Assembly: GCA_002197995.1 (NCBI GenBank)
Contig: NGZR01000001.1
Location: 8,742,001 to 8,806,000, forward strand
DNA: 64,000 nucleotides
Reading direction: 5' to 3'
Origin: Gaeumannomyces sp. JS-464
Lineage: Eukaryota > Ascomycota > Sordariomycetes > Magnaporthales > Magnaporthaceae
Below the pieces are notes generated by a model, which ran no database searches, was not told the DNA's origin, and was given only the letters and a program-made list of their open reading frames with translations. Shown here in pieces: positions 23,301 through 35,281 of the stretch. The stretch's first letter is position 1. Each line of letters begins with the position of its first letter. Position numbers and translations under genes: made by a program.

Positions 23301-23598
23301 CCGCCCTACATCAATAGCTCGCTTTGCGGCACGTAATTATGTGGGCTTTCCACGCCGCCGTTAGGGGTTAGTGGACACGCCCGTCCTCAACGTGAAGCTG
23401 CAATGCGAAATGCAAAACGAAGGCTGGCTCGGCCTGCTTGCTAGGTCTGGCCGGGAGCTGAGCGGCGGCCACACTGTGTGCTAGAGAAATTGATTGATGT
23501 GCCACGCGAGCCAGCGCACCTTGCGTTCCAAGCGAGGGAAGCACGCACAGTAGCGGTCGATAGTGGCAGCTTATTTCCGCCCGGGCGGTTCCCTATTG

Positions 23599-23602
<4 letters not shown>

Positions 23603-23632
<30 letters not shown>
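23603..23632. repeat. poly(T)30 tract
   Basis: Thirty consecutive T. It may be an old poly(A) tail or a simple nucleosome-excluding tract. No adjacent retroelement is recognisable. Confidence 0.9.
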
Positions 23633-23633
<1 letters not shown>

Positions 23634-26504
23634 ATTGTTCTTCCGCGATGTCTGTTTGGCGATGGCGGCACACACGAGGCGCCTAGACCGCTCAACGCAT
23701 GTGCGAAAGGATCACGGAGATTTCTCACGGGAATCTCCCTAGTTTCTTTTGCTCCTGATGACCCAGGGACAGGTAAGGCGTGAGGCAGGGGTGTCAAAGC
23801 CACTTTGGCTAGGCACTGGTGTTTTTTTTTTTCTTCTTTATTTTGCCGTCAGTTCTAACCTCACACAGTTCCCCGTGGCAGCCTGGTGTCTGTTTCGACG
23901 AGTTCAGTGTTAGGGGTTGTCGTCCACGTATTCTGGTACTAGCCTTGTTGTCTAAACGCGATCGCCGACAGGAGATTTGCTTCCCTACTAAGGGGCAGCA
24001 AGCAAAACCCTATTGCAAGGTACCTAGGACCTTGGTCGCTGAGGACCAGATGACCTGGTAAACATGCTAGTAAGTCAGCATTGAAGCCCACACAGGGGAG
24101 ACAGACCTGCCTCCCGGGGAGCCCCCTCCAGGCCAGCCCGTCCTGTCCTCACCGTCGCCGTCGCCGCCGTCTTGGGAGCCCTGCGCCGAGCCCCCAAACA
24201 CCGAGGGGAAATGAAGAGGACGCAGGAAACGACCCTCGTGGATGGCTTCTACAAACGTTACGTTCCCTTGGGGACGTCGGGCGGATAGAAGCGGGCAGGG
24301 CGGGCCAGGTTACAAAAGCGTGGGGTTGAAACTCGACAGGGCCCGCGAGCACCTTCTTCTTCTGCCCAGAGGTTCGAACCAGCACGACGCAGGCACGGGA
24401 TGGCCCCTGGTTCGTTACAAGACGTCAAATGTTTTGATGCCGGGCGGCCGGCCCGAAATAGAAGCTTTGCCCGCTGCTGGTGCCCTGTTTATCTCGGCGA
24501 CCCGGATATTGAGTTGTGGCTTGCTGCTCCAGCCCGGGCAGGCCTGTCGCGTGGTGGGTTGCTTTTTCGGCTGTGAAGGACAACGACCAGGAGGCCTGGG
24601 CGGTTCGGCATTAATCCAGGAGCGCGCGCGAGGAACACGGAGGATTGGGGGTCCTTCGGGCAAGACCGAGAGGCTTGATCGCACGCTGCAGGCGCAGGGG
24701 CTCCCTGGCACCGTCGTCAAATTGCCGTCTGCTTATCGGATGTCACTGGCGACGACGAGTGGGTGCTCAGGGACAGAACCACGGGTTGTGGCTGTTTTGA
24801 GGTCGCGCGCGAGCAGCAGGACGAGAAGCAAATAAAAAGACAATGATTTCCACCACAGAGGAGGGAGGTCCCGGCTCCGAGGTGATTAAAGGCAGGCAAC
24901 CGGGTGCTGCGTTTTTATTGAACCCACCTGCTAACACGAAGAGCCCTGGAAGGTGCTTCCCTCCAGACGGCCTACATGCGTCCCATCCCACCCAACGACA
25001 CCACGTCATTCTGGCCGGCGGCGGCGAGACTGCTGGAGACCGCCGGTCAAGCACGTTTGCCAGATTGGACTAGCGGGGCACGTGGAGGAAGGGGGACGAC
25101 TGGATCGTGTAACGTAGGAAAATCTCCTCCGACTTGACCACCACCACCACCACCAGTGGCTTGCGGGCCGGGGCATGCAGCGGTGGAGTCGTCCACCATG
25201 ACCAATTAGCGCGCGACCGGGCCTGGCTTTGTCTTGGTTCCGGGCTCGACCAAAACGGCCGCCCGCGTGTCCAAAAAAGCGACCCCGAGACTATTCCCAG
25301 TCGCGGTCGAGCGGCACTTCAGCCGCTAAAACCAGTAAAGTCTGCGTTTCGTGCAACGCTCCCACGTGGCATGGATTACGTGGCAAAAAACGTCAGGCGA
25401 CATCTCGGGTAAGATTCGAGAAGTAGGAGAAGACGCCAATGAATAGAGCGCAACTCGGCACTGCGCCAAATTTCCCTTCTGGGAAATTTGAAAGCAGACG
25501 GGCAGAAGAGAAACAGCCCGAGCAGATCAGCTTCGATAGCCGCCGTCCTCAACACTGGACATTAAGTTTACCTAGCTAGGTAGGCGTTTGGACTTCGCTT
25601 CGCGATGCTTGTCCATTGATCGGCACGGATATATGCACACGTGCTAGCCCGATTGTCGCGCGCGTGGAAACGCACGGCCCCAGGGCTGAGGACGCGAGGA
25701 AACCACGCTGCGTGGCTGCCCGTCGGCGAAGCGGGTCAAAGGGAAGCGAGAGGAAGAAAAAAAAAAGTTGACGAATGTGATAGCCGAGAACGGTCCCCAC
25801 CGGCCCGGCCTAAAGGGGCAAAAACAATGAATGAGAATTCAGAGCCCGACGGTGAAGGGGGCACAAATCCTCTCCATCGTCCCCATGCCCTTGCCCGACC
25901 GAGCCTATCTAGATCGCGAGCTTATGACTCTGGCAATACCACCGGTCTCCATCCGATTGACTCGCCTGCTGTGCGGGTTGTGTGTTGAAATCCAGCAGTC
26001 ACCTTTGCCGGCGGGGCTGTCTGAACGTGAGCTAGGACCGTTTGGGTGAAGATTGATGGGGCCAGGGACACGGATAAGCGCGCATGCACGCACCTGGGCT
26101 GGAGCTGGAGAGCCCTGTGGTACTGGTACATACATGGAGGCGACCGGCCAGGGGACCGAGGTCGGGAGGACGGGAGCTTCCCAAGCTTTTCAGATGACGC
26201 TTCGGCTGTTGATCCTCTGAGACAGAGACAGGACGCAGCTCGCTGACGGCGCGGGTAGCCGTGGCTCTTCGGGTATCGAATACTCGGTAGGGAGGGATGG
26301 AATGCGGGATACCAAATGCATGCCACCTAAAAAACTCAAATTAAAAATAAAAGAGAAAAAAAAAATAGCACACAAGTGGCGAGGCGGTGGGCAATGTTGC
26401 GTTGGGGAGGAGCTCGCCACGTGGCTCACGCAAGGCCATGGTTTTAGCCGGCGCGCGTGTGACGAGACTCCGCTGCATGCAACCTTAGAAGGTTGGTGTG
26501 TTTT

Positions 26505-26506
<2 letters not shown>

Positions 26507-26548
<42 letters not shown>
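26507..26548. repeat. poly(T)42 tract
   Basis: Forty-two consecutive T, the longest homopolymer in the window, followed within 100 bp by a second T-rich run near 26637-26664. Its exact length is likely unreliable. Confidence 0.9.
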
Positions 26549-26552
<4 letters not shown>

Positions 26553-29500
26553 ACTTGTTCCATTTCGTTTGCCTTTTCCTCAGTCCTTTTGTTTTCCGTC
26601 CCGCCCTTACCCCCCACCAGCTCAAGCGGCCCGACCTTTTTTTTTTTTTTTTTTGTTTTTTTTTGGTGTGAGCGCACCGCCCGCACACAATTGTGAAACG
26701 CCAGGCCCAGGCTCGCGTGGGCGGCTTCCATCCCAGATGGAGGGTATACACAAATGGCCAACGCCATGCGCCCCGGGATTGAGGGCCGCGCGGCTAAAGA
26801 GCCTTCTTCGCTTCCATGCTGCCTGTGCTATGGCCCGGGATTTTGCGTCGTGATGGAAGCAACCCGGGTAGGCAGAGAATGATCGAGAAGGTGAGTCCGG
26901 ATAAGCTTGAATAATCCGTCCCAAGTCTCCAACACCCGGTGACCGTTTCCCATATTATTCTGCTCGCCTTTCTGTTACTCTTGTGTGGTCTCTTCACGTC
27001 TCTGCTCGCCTGCTGGTTTCTTCGGTTTCTTCGCGGCACTCTCGGGATCTGATGTGAGATCCATGACTCTCGTTTCCCGCACTCTCAACCGTCGGCAGGT
27101 GCCGCAGCACACTCACACATCGGTGCTCATCACCCATCTTCACGCTGACTTATCACACCTCTTTCTCGCGCTCGCGCCCGAAAGCGGCGGAGGGGTTGGT
27201 GACTGGGGGGTACGGCTGGCTGGCTGGCCGGTATGACCGCATAATGGAACTGGACCGCCATAATGGGCTGATGTTGCATACGGGCAGGGGCCCAAGTGTG
27301 ATGAGCCTGGCCTGGACCGGCCTCCCGCCTGGCCCTTTGCCGTGAGCGTTCCCGCCGCATGCCGCCGCTGGCGGACCTACCAGCCCCTTCGTGTGTCTGT
27401 GCGTGCGTCCGTAGTTGGATTTTTATTTTTCCTGCTTTCCTTGTCCCTTGAAGTACACTGTACTACGCCCGCGTTGTTCGACAGGAAAACTTCTAGAAGC
27501 TCTCGCGGGATGAGCACGGCCCATAAGCGGGAACGGACAAAAATCGAGTGAGGCCAAGCGCAGGGTGGATGGGATGGATGGATGGATGGGATGGACGAGA
27601 TGGGACTGCCCACCCACCCGCCCACCTCGTCTGCTCCTTGTTGAGAAGTGAAGGAGAAGGAGATGCCTGGTAGAGACGATGCCACTTGTCCGCTCCAGCA
27701 ACTGCGAACCCTTGTCCTGTCCGCCCCGTGTCCTGGAACTGCATTAGCTCCTCGCCTCCTCCCGACAGAGCCCTCAAAAAAACCGAAGCGCGAGCGCACA
27801 AGCCTTCACCGGGAGGCTTGCCTAGCTGATTCCTTTTCCAGGTGCTTCCCTTCGGGCAACGGACTCTGTGCAGCCCGGGTGGCGTTTTCCTTTTGTCCTG
27901 TGCTTTTCTTGGGAGCCTTTTGCACGCACACGTAAAAATTCTGACCGCCATCTCAACGTTTCGTCCCGCGCCCGCGCAGGGGGGGAGGAGACGGGAGATC
28001 CGCTGTCAGCCTGCACGCAGACGGGTATCAACACCGCCTACCGGCGCGGCAGCGGCTTCGACTTGCCTACCAGAGAAAGCAGCTCGGCGTGGGTATCCGC
28101 ATGAACTTGGTCGAATCCCGCGCTTCGTCCCCAACCGGCAGGCTTGCGTTTATCCGCAATATTGTCTTGGGTGGCTGCCTTTGCACGATGGCCTGTCCTC
28201 ACTCTGTTTCTCTTTGATATCGGAGCGTGGTATTCGCATCCAAATATCGAATTCTGTCCCGAGACTCCGCTCCACTTCAATGATGACAAAGCCACCACCA
28301 ATCCGATGGGTGGGCTTACACCGCAAATTATCACCCTGCCGATATGTCTGCCATGCGCAGTCATTGGCGACAACCAAAGGCCTATGCAGTCGGCTTGGGC
28401 GAATATTATATTGACAGGGCGGATGCCTGCATCTCCTGGCTGCCCGTGCAAAGCACCAGCCGCGCCGACACAGCTCAAGGCAACCCTGCCGAGCCAGCGG
28501 CTCCGGTTCGGTTGAAAAGGACGGCTGGCTGCCGCCAGGGGGGATGACCGGTGTACCTACATACATCGTACACAAGCATATGTGATTCTGGCTCGGTGTC
28601 CCGCGCGCTCCGCTCCATGCCCAAGCGTAACCTGACAGCTAGGCATGACAGGGCGCCTTACCTTGAACCACAACGAGATCCGCTCGTGCATAAACTGTAT
28701 CCTCCCGTCATGCCTCCCCCGGCGTTGGCTAGTTATCTCAGTCATCTCAGTCATCTCAGCCACCGAGCTGGGTTGTGTTTGGCTGGGTTGGCCCGGTCGG
28801 CGGCAGTTGCTGATGTTGGCGGGGGAGTCACGCCGGGGCGTCAGCATGGCCCGCCTCCGCGCCGGACGTGGCATTCGCCACTTTGTGAGCGACATTCATA
28901 TACTGAAAAGTTAGCGGCGTCTGGTGGCTGCTGTTGGACAGCCTATTCGGGGGAAATGACAGCATGCACGAGTTCGTGGGTGAAAATTACTGAGTCGTTG
29001 CGTTCTTCCTTCAACCGCGTCATTCTACTAGGTATCGATTCTTCCAACGGGGTGAGACTATCAGATTTATCGTGACCTCATCGCGGGGTACCGAACAGTT
29101 GTAGCGCGCATCATACCCCCGAAACTAGGGCAGGCTTGCTAACCATTAGTTCGACATTACGATGCCTGATATGGGAAGTCTCCCCGCGCGCGTTGAGGCG
29201 TGAAAGCCGGATTTCCGACACCTGTTGGCCTCTCGATTTTCTTGACTGAAGAGGCAGAAGATTTGACTGACTGGTGTTGGCGGGCAGGCTACACCCGCAC
29301 ATAGATCACCGGACACCACCACCAGCATCGAGATGGCTGCATTCTCAGCTCCGACGTGGAACCAATGACCAAACCGCATTGTGCCACACCGGCCCGACCA
29401 CGGCAGAACTGCCAAGCCAGGTGGCCGTCGAGGTTGTGACAGGGCGGGCAGTCAGCGCTCATGCGTGTCTGGTTTCGCCCGATGAGCAAACAATTAGCGA

Positions 29501-30077
29501 ATTGCCCCAAAGAGACTTTTTGGCGAGACGAACAAGCAATTCTGAGAGCCGCTAGCGAGTGTCTCATGAAGGGAATCACGGACGGGGCGCGATGTGTGAA
29601 GGGAACGCCCGCCGCCCAGGAAGGCTGGGAAAAGTGGATTGAGCCGCCCTCGCCACCCGCTTTCTGCCGTAAATAAACACACCCCTGCGCGGCCTGCTGG
29701 TTTCAATTGACCGAGCCCAGCACGCCAGCTGGGCGAATGGAGCGAATGAAGCTGCGCCAACCGTCTGGACGGAGGGCGCCCTGCCAAGCAGGCTCCCTCA
29801 TCATCGTGCATCCGTCGTCATAGAATGATTGCTGTGACCACCGTCCGATTGATTTTCCCATTTCTCTTGGCCAGAATTCCACGTTCCAATTCCCGTTCCA
29901 TCTCCAAGACAGGCGGGCTGCCTTTTACCTATGCACCCCAGAGGACAACAGACGAAAAGCAATCCGAAACCCCGGGAGCTTGGAAACTCCAGAACCTGAG
30001 GCTGCAGCTCTCGAACGTAGAACCAACCGAGGAATCCCGCCACACCTTGGGACTTTCGAAACAAGCAGATTGAAATA

Positions 30078-30656
30078 ATGAGCTCCCAACCGTTCTCGCC
30101 AACCCGCGACAGCCACCGCCGGCACAGCAGCAGGCGGCCATCGGAGCGGGACCGTGACTCCCTGTCCGATGACGGCGACGGCCACCGCCACCGCCGGCGG
30201 AGCCGCAGCCGCGTCGATGGCGCTGACAGCGACAGGTACGCCGTGGTGCCCAGGAGGAAGCACCGGAGCCGGCCGCGCCACGAGGACGGGGACGAGGACG
30301 AGGACGACAACAGCAAGGCCGTGGGGCGCGTGGTGCGGCGGCGGCGGTCCGACGACTCGATCGCGTCGTCGTCTTCCGGGCGGACTCACGTCTACGACTC
30401 CCGCGGACGCCGCCAAGACGACCGCCGCCCCCGCGGGCCCCGCAGCCAGCACAGTGGGCGCGGCGGGCGCGGCGGCGGCGGCTACTACTACTACGACGAC
30501 AACGAGGACCTGGAGAGGAAGAGGCAGCAGCCGAAGAAGCGCAGCCGCCTGGACCCGAGGGTCCTCCTGGCAGCCGTCTTCTGCGTCGCGACCGCGGCTT
30601 ATTGCTGGAAGGAGGCGTCGGACGAGCGAAAAAGGAGCCCGAGGAGAAAGGAGTGA
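30078..30656 (+). CDS. basic low-complexity protein with C-terminal membrane segment
   Basis: Unknown family, 192 residues in one uninterrupted exon. The first 150 residues are strongly charged and rich in Arg, Ser, Asp and His (RHSSRRPSERDRDSLSDD, RRRSRSR, DEDEDD) with an RGG-like GRGGRGGGGYYYYDD stretch. A basic patch KRQQPKKRSR precedes the hydrophobic segment VLLAAVFCVATAAYCW, followed by a 20-residue basic tail. This looks like a tail-anchored or single-pass protein with a disordered N-terminal part facing the cytosol; that topology is inferred. Many Sordariomycetes have similar unnamed proteins, but I cannot name a family. The start is the first Met after an AT-rich leader ending AAATA. 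Confidence 0.65.
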   Translation: MSSQPFSPTRDSHRRHSSRRPSERDRDSLSDDGDGHRHRRRSRSRVDGADSDRYAVVPRRKHRSRPRHEDGDEDEDDNSKAVGRVVRRRRSDDSIASSSSGRTHVYDSRGRRQDDRRPRGPRSQHSGRGGRGGGGYYYYDDNEDLERKRQQPKKRSRLDPRVLLAAVFCVATAAYCWKEASDERKRSPRRKE

Positions 30657-31945
30657 GCAGGGCACCAAGGGAACGACAGGCAGAGGAAATCCACCGGTGC
30701 GCATGTCTTTAATTCTCGGGTTGCGCCGTCCTCCATCTTCCTGGGGCAGGCAACGCGACAGTCGATTGCGCGGCGTGAAAAGAAAAGAAAAAAAGGCGGC
30801 CCCGACCGAGCAAAAACAGCGGTGCTGCTTCCTCCCCTGTCGTTTATTTCACCGCCGTCTCATTCGCCCTTGCTGCAGCGCAATGCACGCTGCAGGCCGG
30901 GCATCACTCCCTAATTGTTGGGCGCGTCTGGGTCCTGCAACCACACAGGCAGGAGAACATGAAGCAGCAGCGCTCGCCCTCGCAGCGAGCCAATTGCCTC
31001 AAAGGTCGACACATCGGAACAAGGGGCGCGGCCAGGGCCTCTCGGCGGTATGCACATGGTCCTCTGCGATGCGATGCGACGGACTGCATGCAGCGCAGCG
31101 GTGGGCAGCAGCCATGCCGGCCAGACGACTTTGCCGCACACCTGGTTGCCCGTTTTCTCCTCCCCTCCTCGCTCCCCGCCCGGCAGCTGCCTGCCGTTCT
31201 GCTGTTCACATATGCGGCGTACTTACCGATGGATTGCAGCCGGTCGATCAAGCTGGAAGGGAGGGCAGGGAGCCCACCAGCCCGTCCGCCGGGCGCAGAG
31301 TCGAGATCCAAATCAGCCCACCGCCTTGCACGGTGCCTGGCGGGTGTCTGGCCCGCCCAGGGGAGCAAAAAAAAAAAAAAAATCGTTCGATCAAATGTGA
31401 CAAAAGCGAGTCATCGATCGCTCGCCCGCGACAACGACGGCCTTGGCAGGCACCGCGCCCTCGGCCCGTTCCCGACCGATTCTTCCGGGGCTTGGATTTG
31501 GAGGGGAGAGATGATGCAAAGGCAGATGGCCACTTTTACTTTTATCTCCTATTCCGCTTCACGGTGCCAGCCAGAAGCGTCTCCTTTATTTAGAGACACA
31601 TACCATTCCTTTTCCATCCTCTGGCGGGCTTTATTAGGGCTGTCCTCTCCCATCTTGTGCCTAGTGTGGACAGTCTCCCCTGGCAGGATTCCGAGATTCC
31701 GTGGTTGGGCGTTGGCGGACTTCCGCCGTTCCGCTCAACGGGACGGCTGCAGATGTTTGGATTTGGGCGGATTTCCGCATCTCATGATGGGCTTCATTCC
31801 ATGTCTATATAGGCAAGGGCAATTGTGTTGCCATATAAACGCTCTGCCGTCGACGCATTCATCTCAGTGATGTCAATAAATATTCTCGTCAATCAAAATC
31901 CACACCAGGTCCGGGCATCACCGCGTGAAAGACAACCTGCCCTCC
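30657..31945. other. intergenic between two rightward genes
   Basis: No gene is supportable. An A16 run lies at about 31367-31382. The last 150 bases before 31946 include TATATAGGC and CATATAAACG, possible TATA-type elements for the oxidoreductase gene. Confidence 0.45.
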
Positions 31946-33096
31946 ATGTCGTCTCCAATCAAGAAAGTCGCCATTTTCGGTGTAAGTACTATCTCTCGGC
32001 GACCACGTCGATCCCCACCTTGCCTCCTCCTCCGGCCCGGGCCGGCCCCCACCGCTCTCGGCAGACCCTATGCCCCTAACACCCTCCCAACCGTAGGCAT
32101 CCGGAAACCTGGGCACCCCCATAACAGCCGCGCTCCTGCAGGCCGGCTTCGAGGTGACGGCCATCACGCGCGCCGAGTCGTCCACGCCCTCGGCTCTGCC
32201 CCCGCCGTGCGCGTCCTCCGCACCGGCCCCGGCGCCGGGTACGCGGACGGCGGGCAGCTGCGGGCGCTGCTGGCGGGCCACGACGCCGCCGTCAGCGCCC
32301 TGGGGCCCGGCGCCGTGGCCGCGCAGCCGGGCATCGTCGCGGCGGCCGAGGCGGCCGGGGTGCGGCGCCTCGTCGTCGACGACTTCGGCTGGGGCCCGGG
32401 CTTCCGCGCCATGCCCGAGGTCGCCGACGCCGGGGCCGCGCGGGCCGCGGCGTTCGACAGGGCCGCGGAGCTGGCGGCGCGGAATCCCGGGTTCACCTGG
32501 ACGGGGGTTGCCGTTGGGAACCCGATCGACTGGGTAGGTGCCCATCTATCACCCCCACCCCCTCCCTGTCTCCCACTGTCTTGTCATGGTGGTGGTGGCT
32601 GACGCCGCGGTGAATACCTACCTAGGCGCTCAAGAAGTTCCCCGCCATGGGGTTCGACATCGCGACCAAAACCGCAACCATCTACGACAGCGGCACCGAG
32701 CAGTTCACCGGCACGACGCTCGAGGGCATCGGGCGCGCCGTCGCGGGCGTGCTGCAGCGGCTCGACGAGACGGCGAATCGGCACGTGCGCGTGCGCTCCG
32801 TCCAGACCTGCCAGCGCCAGCTGCTGGCCGCGTTCCAGGCGGCGGCGGCGGCAGCAGCAGGGGACGGGGAGTGGGAGGTGCGCGGCGACACCGTGGCCGC
32901 CGTGCTCGAGAGGGGGCGCGCCAAGCTGCGCGACGGCCGGCCGGGCTGGGTGCTGGACGTGGCGGTCGCGCAGCTGTACGAGGAGGGCGAGGCGCGGTGT
33001 GTCGTTGCGTCGAGGGAGGAGTCGGACAATGAGCTGCTCGGCGTCCGTGACGAGTCTGTCGACGAGATTGTCGCAAAGGTGCTGGCGGCCTTGTGA
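31946..33096 (+). CDS. NmrA-like / isoflavone-reductase-family NAD(P)-binding protein
   Basis: Atypical short-chain dehydrogenase of the NmrA/PCBER type, either a small-molecule reductase or a redox-sensing regulator. The reading MSSPIKKVAIFGASGNLGTP gives the GxxGxxG dinucleotide motif right after the first intron. VSALGPGAVAAQPGIV and VRRLVVDDFGWGPG follow, the latter in the place of the usual PSDFG motif. The C-terminal third (FDIATKTATIYDSGTEQF, then an alpha-helical region) is typical. Introns are 31982-32096 and 32534-32625, both phase 0. One C is missing from the C5 run at 32199-32203, which otherwise breaks SALPP from AVRVLRTGPG. I chose Met 31946 and not the in-frame Met at 31925 because it starts eight residues before the beta strand. 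Substrate is unknown. Confidence 0.85.
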
Positions 33097-33463
33097 AGGA
33101 AAAAAACCTACCCAGAGATATGTCACGAACGCGGCACATGGAGACAGCGCCATAAATGCATTTTGGTTTTGTTCCGCTGCCTCTGGATGTATCAACACAA
33201 TAGTACACAAGACTGGAACGGGACAGCTTGCTTTCCCATGCAGATAAAGTGAAGAAGGAAAAAAGTATCCTCCCTGAATGCGACGAAAAAAATCAACTTA
33301 GCAACGAAACGCCAGACCCCAGCCCAATCTTTTTTGGTTTGCGCCGCTAAATAATAGAGACACCCCAGTCGTCGTCTAAACACGCGCTACGAGAAAAAAA
33401 AAGACAAAGATAAAGTATAGTTTAAAATCAAGTTGTAGATTAGATGACTTCTGCAAGACCCGG
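33097..33463. other. convergent 3' ends, no gene
   Basis: A 367-bp spacer between the rightward oxidoreductase and leftward CDC73, A/T-rich as expected for two facing 3' UTRs. Confidence 0.5.
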
Positions 33464-34820
33464 CTATGCCGTCGGGCCCGAGTCCCTCTGCCAGCCCTTG
33501 GAGCGCATGTTGGCCTCGATGCCCTTCCAGATGCTCTCGACGACCTCCCTGTCCCGGAAGCGGCTGTTGTCGGTCGGGTTGTTGAGCCCCGGCGCGGCCG
33601 CGGCGGGTTCGCGGTACTTGTCGATGGCGTGCACCTGGACGCGGTGGCCCCAGGCGCGGACCGTGTCGGGCGGCGGCTGGCCCCTCCAGCCGACGTAGAC
33701 GCCCGCGACGTGCCGGAACAGGTCGGCCGGCTGCGGCCAGCGGTAGTTCTTGAACTGCCAGGCCTGGCCCGTCGTGAAGACGGCCACGACGCGGTTCCAG
33801 TGCTCGGGCTTGAACTGCTCGGGCCCCTCGACCAGGATGAAGCGCATGGGCCTCGCCGGGTCGATGTCGCGCATGGTGCGCGAGATGTGCAGCATCGACG
33901 CCGTCGAGCTGTGGTCCGGGGGCGTGTACCGGCCCCCTCGAGGAAGGACTTGATGTTGGACATGCGCAGCAGCGACGACGCCGACGGCGAGAGGAGGATG
34001 ATGGGGTCGGGCCGCCGCTGCGGCTTCTGGTTCAGCGGCAGCGCCTGCCCGCCCGGCCCGACGCCCGACGACGGGTGCTGCGACGACGACTTTTTTGGTC
34101 ATGAAGGGTGCTGCGAGCTTGCGGACGTGGGAGAAGTCCTGACGGAGAAGGTTGTCTCGTTAGCATGTCGTATCCAGCACAACAGCTCAAGGGAGCCGGC
34201 GGATTTCTCACTGTAGGCTTGATGCCTCGGAGGGCGGGTGTTGTGGTCGCCCATGCGGCGCTCGCCGCTGTAGACCACGGCCAGCCTCGGGTCCATGGTG
34301 CCCCTCCCCGACCTCGCCGAGGCGGCCGGCCGGGGCGGCAGCACCGCCCTTGGACGCGGTCCCTGCGGCGGCCGCGGCGGCGGTGGCGGCGGCCTCGTCC
34401 TCGGCCAGGGGCTTGATGAGCTCGTTCTTGTCATTGGTGCCCTCGAGCCAGGTGGTGAGGTCGACCTTCTTGGAGAACTCGTAGATGCGCACGGCCGTGG
34501 TGGGCGACTTGCTGTTCTGCAGCTCCTCGTTCAGCCGGTTGGCGTCCTCGATGTACTGGGTCACGCTGGCCTCGCGTTGAGCCAGGCAAAGTAGATGGAC
34601 CGCAGGTCGACGGGGCTGTCGCCCGAGATGAGGCGCGTGGGCGCGTCGATGGCGACCGAGACGGCGCCCGAGGGCAGGCCAAAGCGCATGTGCGTCGCCT
34701 GCGACAGGCTCGCCTCGGGCGCCGCGCCGACGGCTCCGCGGCCGTCGTCGGCACGATCGACGACCCGGACGCGATGGCCTGCCGCAGCAGCAGGAGGGGG
34801 TCTTGCTCGGCTGGCGCCAT
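33464..34820 (-). CDS. CDC73: Cdc73 / parafibromin, Paf1 complex subunit, many frameshifts
   Basis: Cdc73 is a nuclear subunit of the Paf1 complex, which couples RNA polymerase II elongation to histone modification. The start MAPAEQDPLLLLRQAIASGS is the typical N-terminus. Then come THMRFGLPSGAV, SGDSPVDLRSIYFAWLN, EASVTQYIEDANRLNEEL, and VVYSGERRMGD. The C-terminal Ras-like domain begins PIILLSPSASSLLRMSNIK and includes FILVEGPEQFKPEHWNRVVA, FTTGQAWQFKNYRW and RDREVVESIWKGIEANMR. One intron, 34139-34211, has the branch TGCTAAC. At least six one-base shifts are needed: near 33933-33937, 34091-34096, 34236-34238, 34301-34304, 34574-34577 and 34720-34740, most at base runs. They look like sequence errors, since every block is well conserved. 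The stop is at 33464. The identity is confident; the exact protein is not readable. Confidence 0.9.
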
Positions 34821-35281
34821 CGCGGCGGGCGTGGGTTTGGGGTTTGCGCTCTTGGCGCGGCCGCGGCGGCTCTTGTCTGGCTAGCAGGGGATGCTGCGAT
34901 CAGGTGGGTAGGTGGTCGTTGGTGATGAGGTAGGTATCGTGTCGAGGCCGATCGGATCGAGTCCAAGTGTAGGCGGTCGAGCGAGGTCAAGCTGGGTCGG
35001 TCCAAAAAGGTTCATGTTGCTCAACCGCGCCGCCGCTGAAATCCAATCGCCTGGGACGGGACGCTGCGCAATCCCTGCAGCGAGTCAACGGGAGCTTGGG
35101 CCAAGTGCGGGAACTATTATCGCGTTGAACTCTCGAGCTCACTTCTTCGCGCATTTACTTCTATTTCATTCTGAATAGCACTGCTTGAATTGATACCTCC
35201 TTCTAGTCCTGCTCCTTCAATTGCTAATATCCATACCATACAACGGCCAACTTTTGCTCGTGGTCCCGCATCCCGAGCAGG
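34821..35281. other. CDC73 promoter region / 3' end of next gene
   Basis: A 461-bp spacer in a run of leftward genes. No separate gene is seen. Confidence 0.45.

Larger units (their letters stand above)
20316..30077. other. 9.8-kb stretch with no supportable gene
   Basis: The open frames here are short, overlap on both strands, and lack motifs, codon bias or matching splice signals. The first kilobases must include the promoter and 5' leader of the leftward RGS gene, which is known to be long in related fungi. It also contains long T runs (23603-23632, 26507-26548), GGTACC-rich DNA near 20670-20730, a TACCTAGCTAGGTA palindrome near 25570, (GGAT)n near 27565-27590, and a triple TCATCTCAG repeat near 28737-28760. 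I found no transposon ends, tRNA or reverse-transcriptase-like frame. Confidence 0.5.

Noticed and set aside
22564..23364. 266-codon open frame on the plus strand
   Set aside because: Composition is mixed, with basic runs from A-rich DNA, no motif, and equally long antisense frames overlap it.
30154..31593. 479-codon plus-strand frame rich in Thr/Arg/Ala
   Set aside because: It is an out-of-frame reading of the 30078 gene that runs on through GC-rich DNA; its repeats mirror the real frame's codons.
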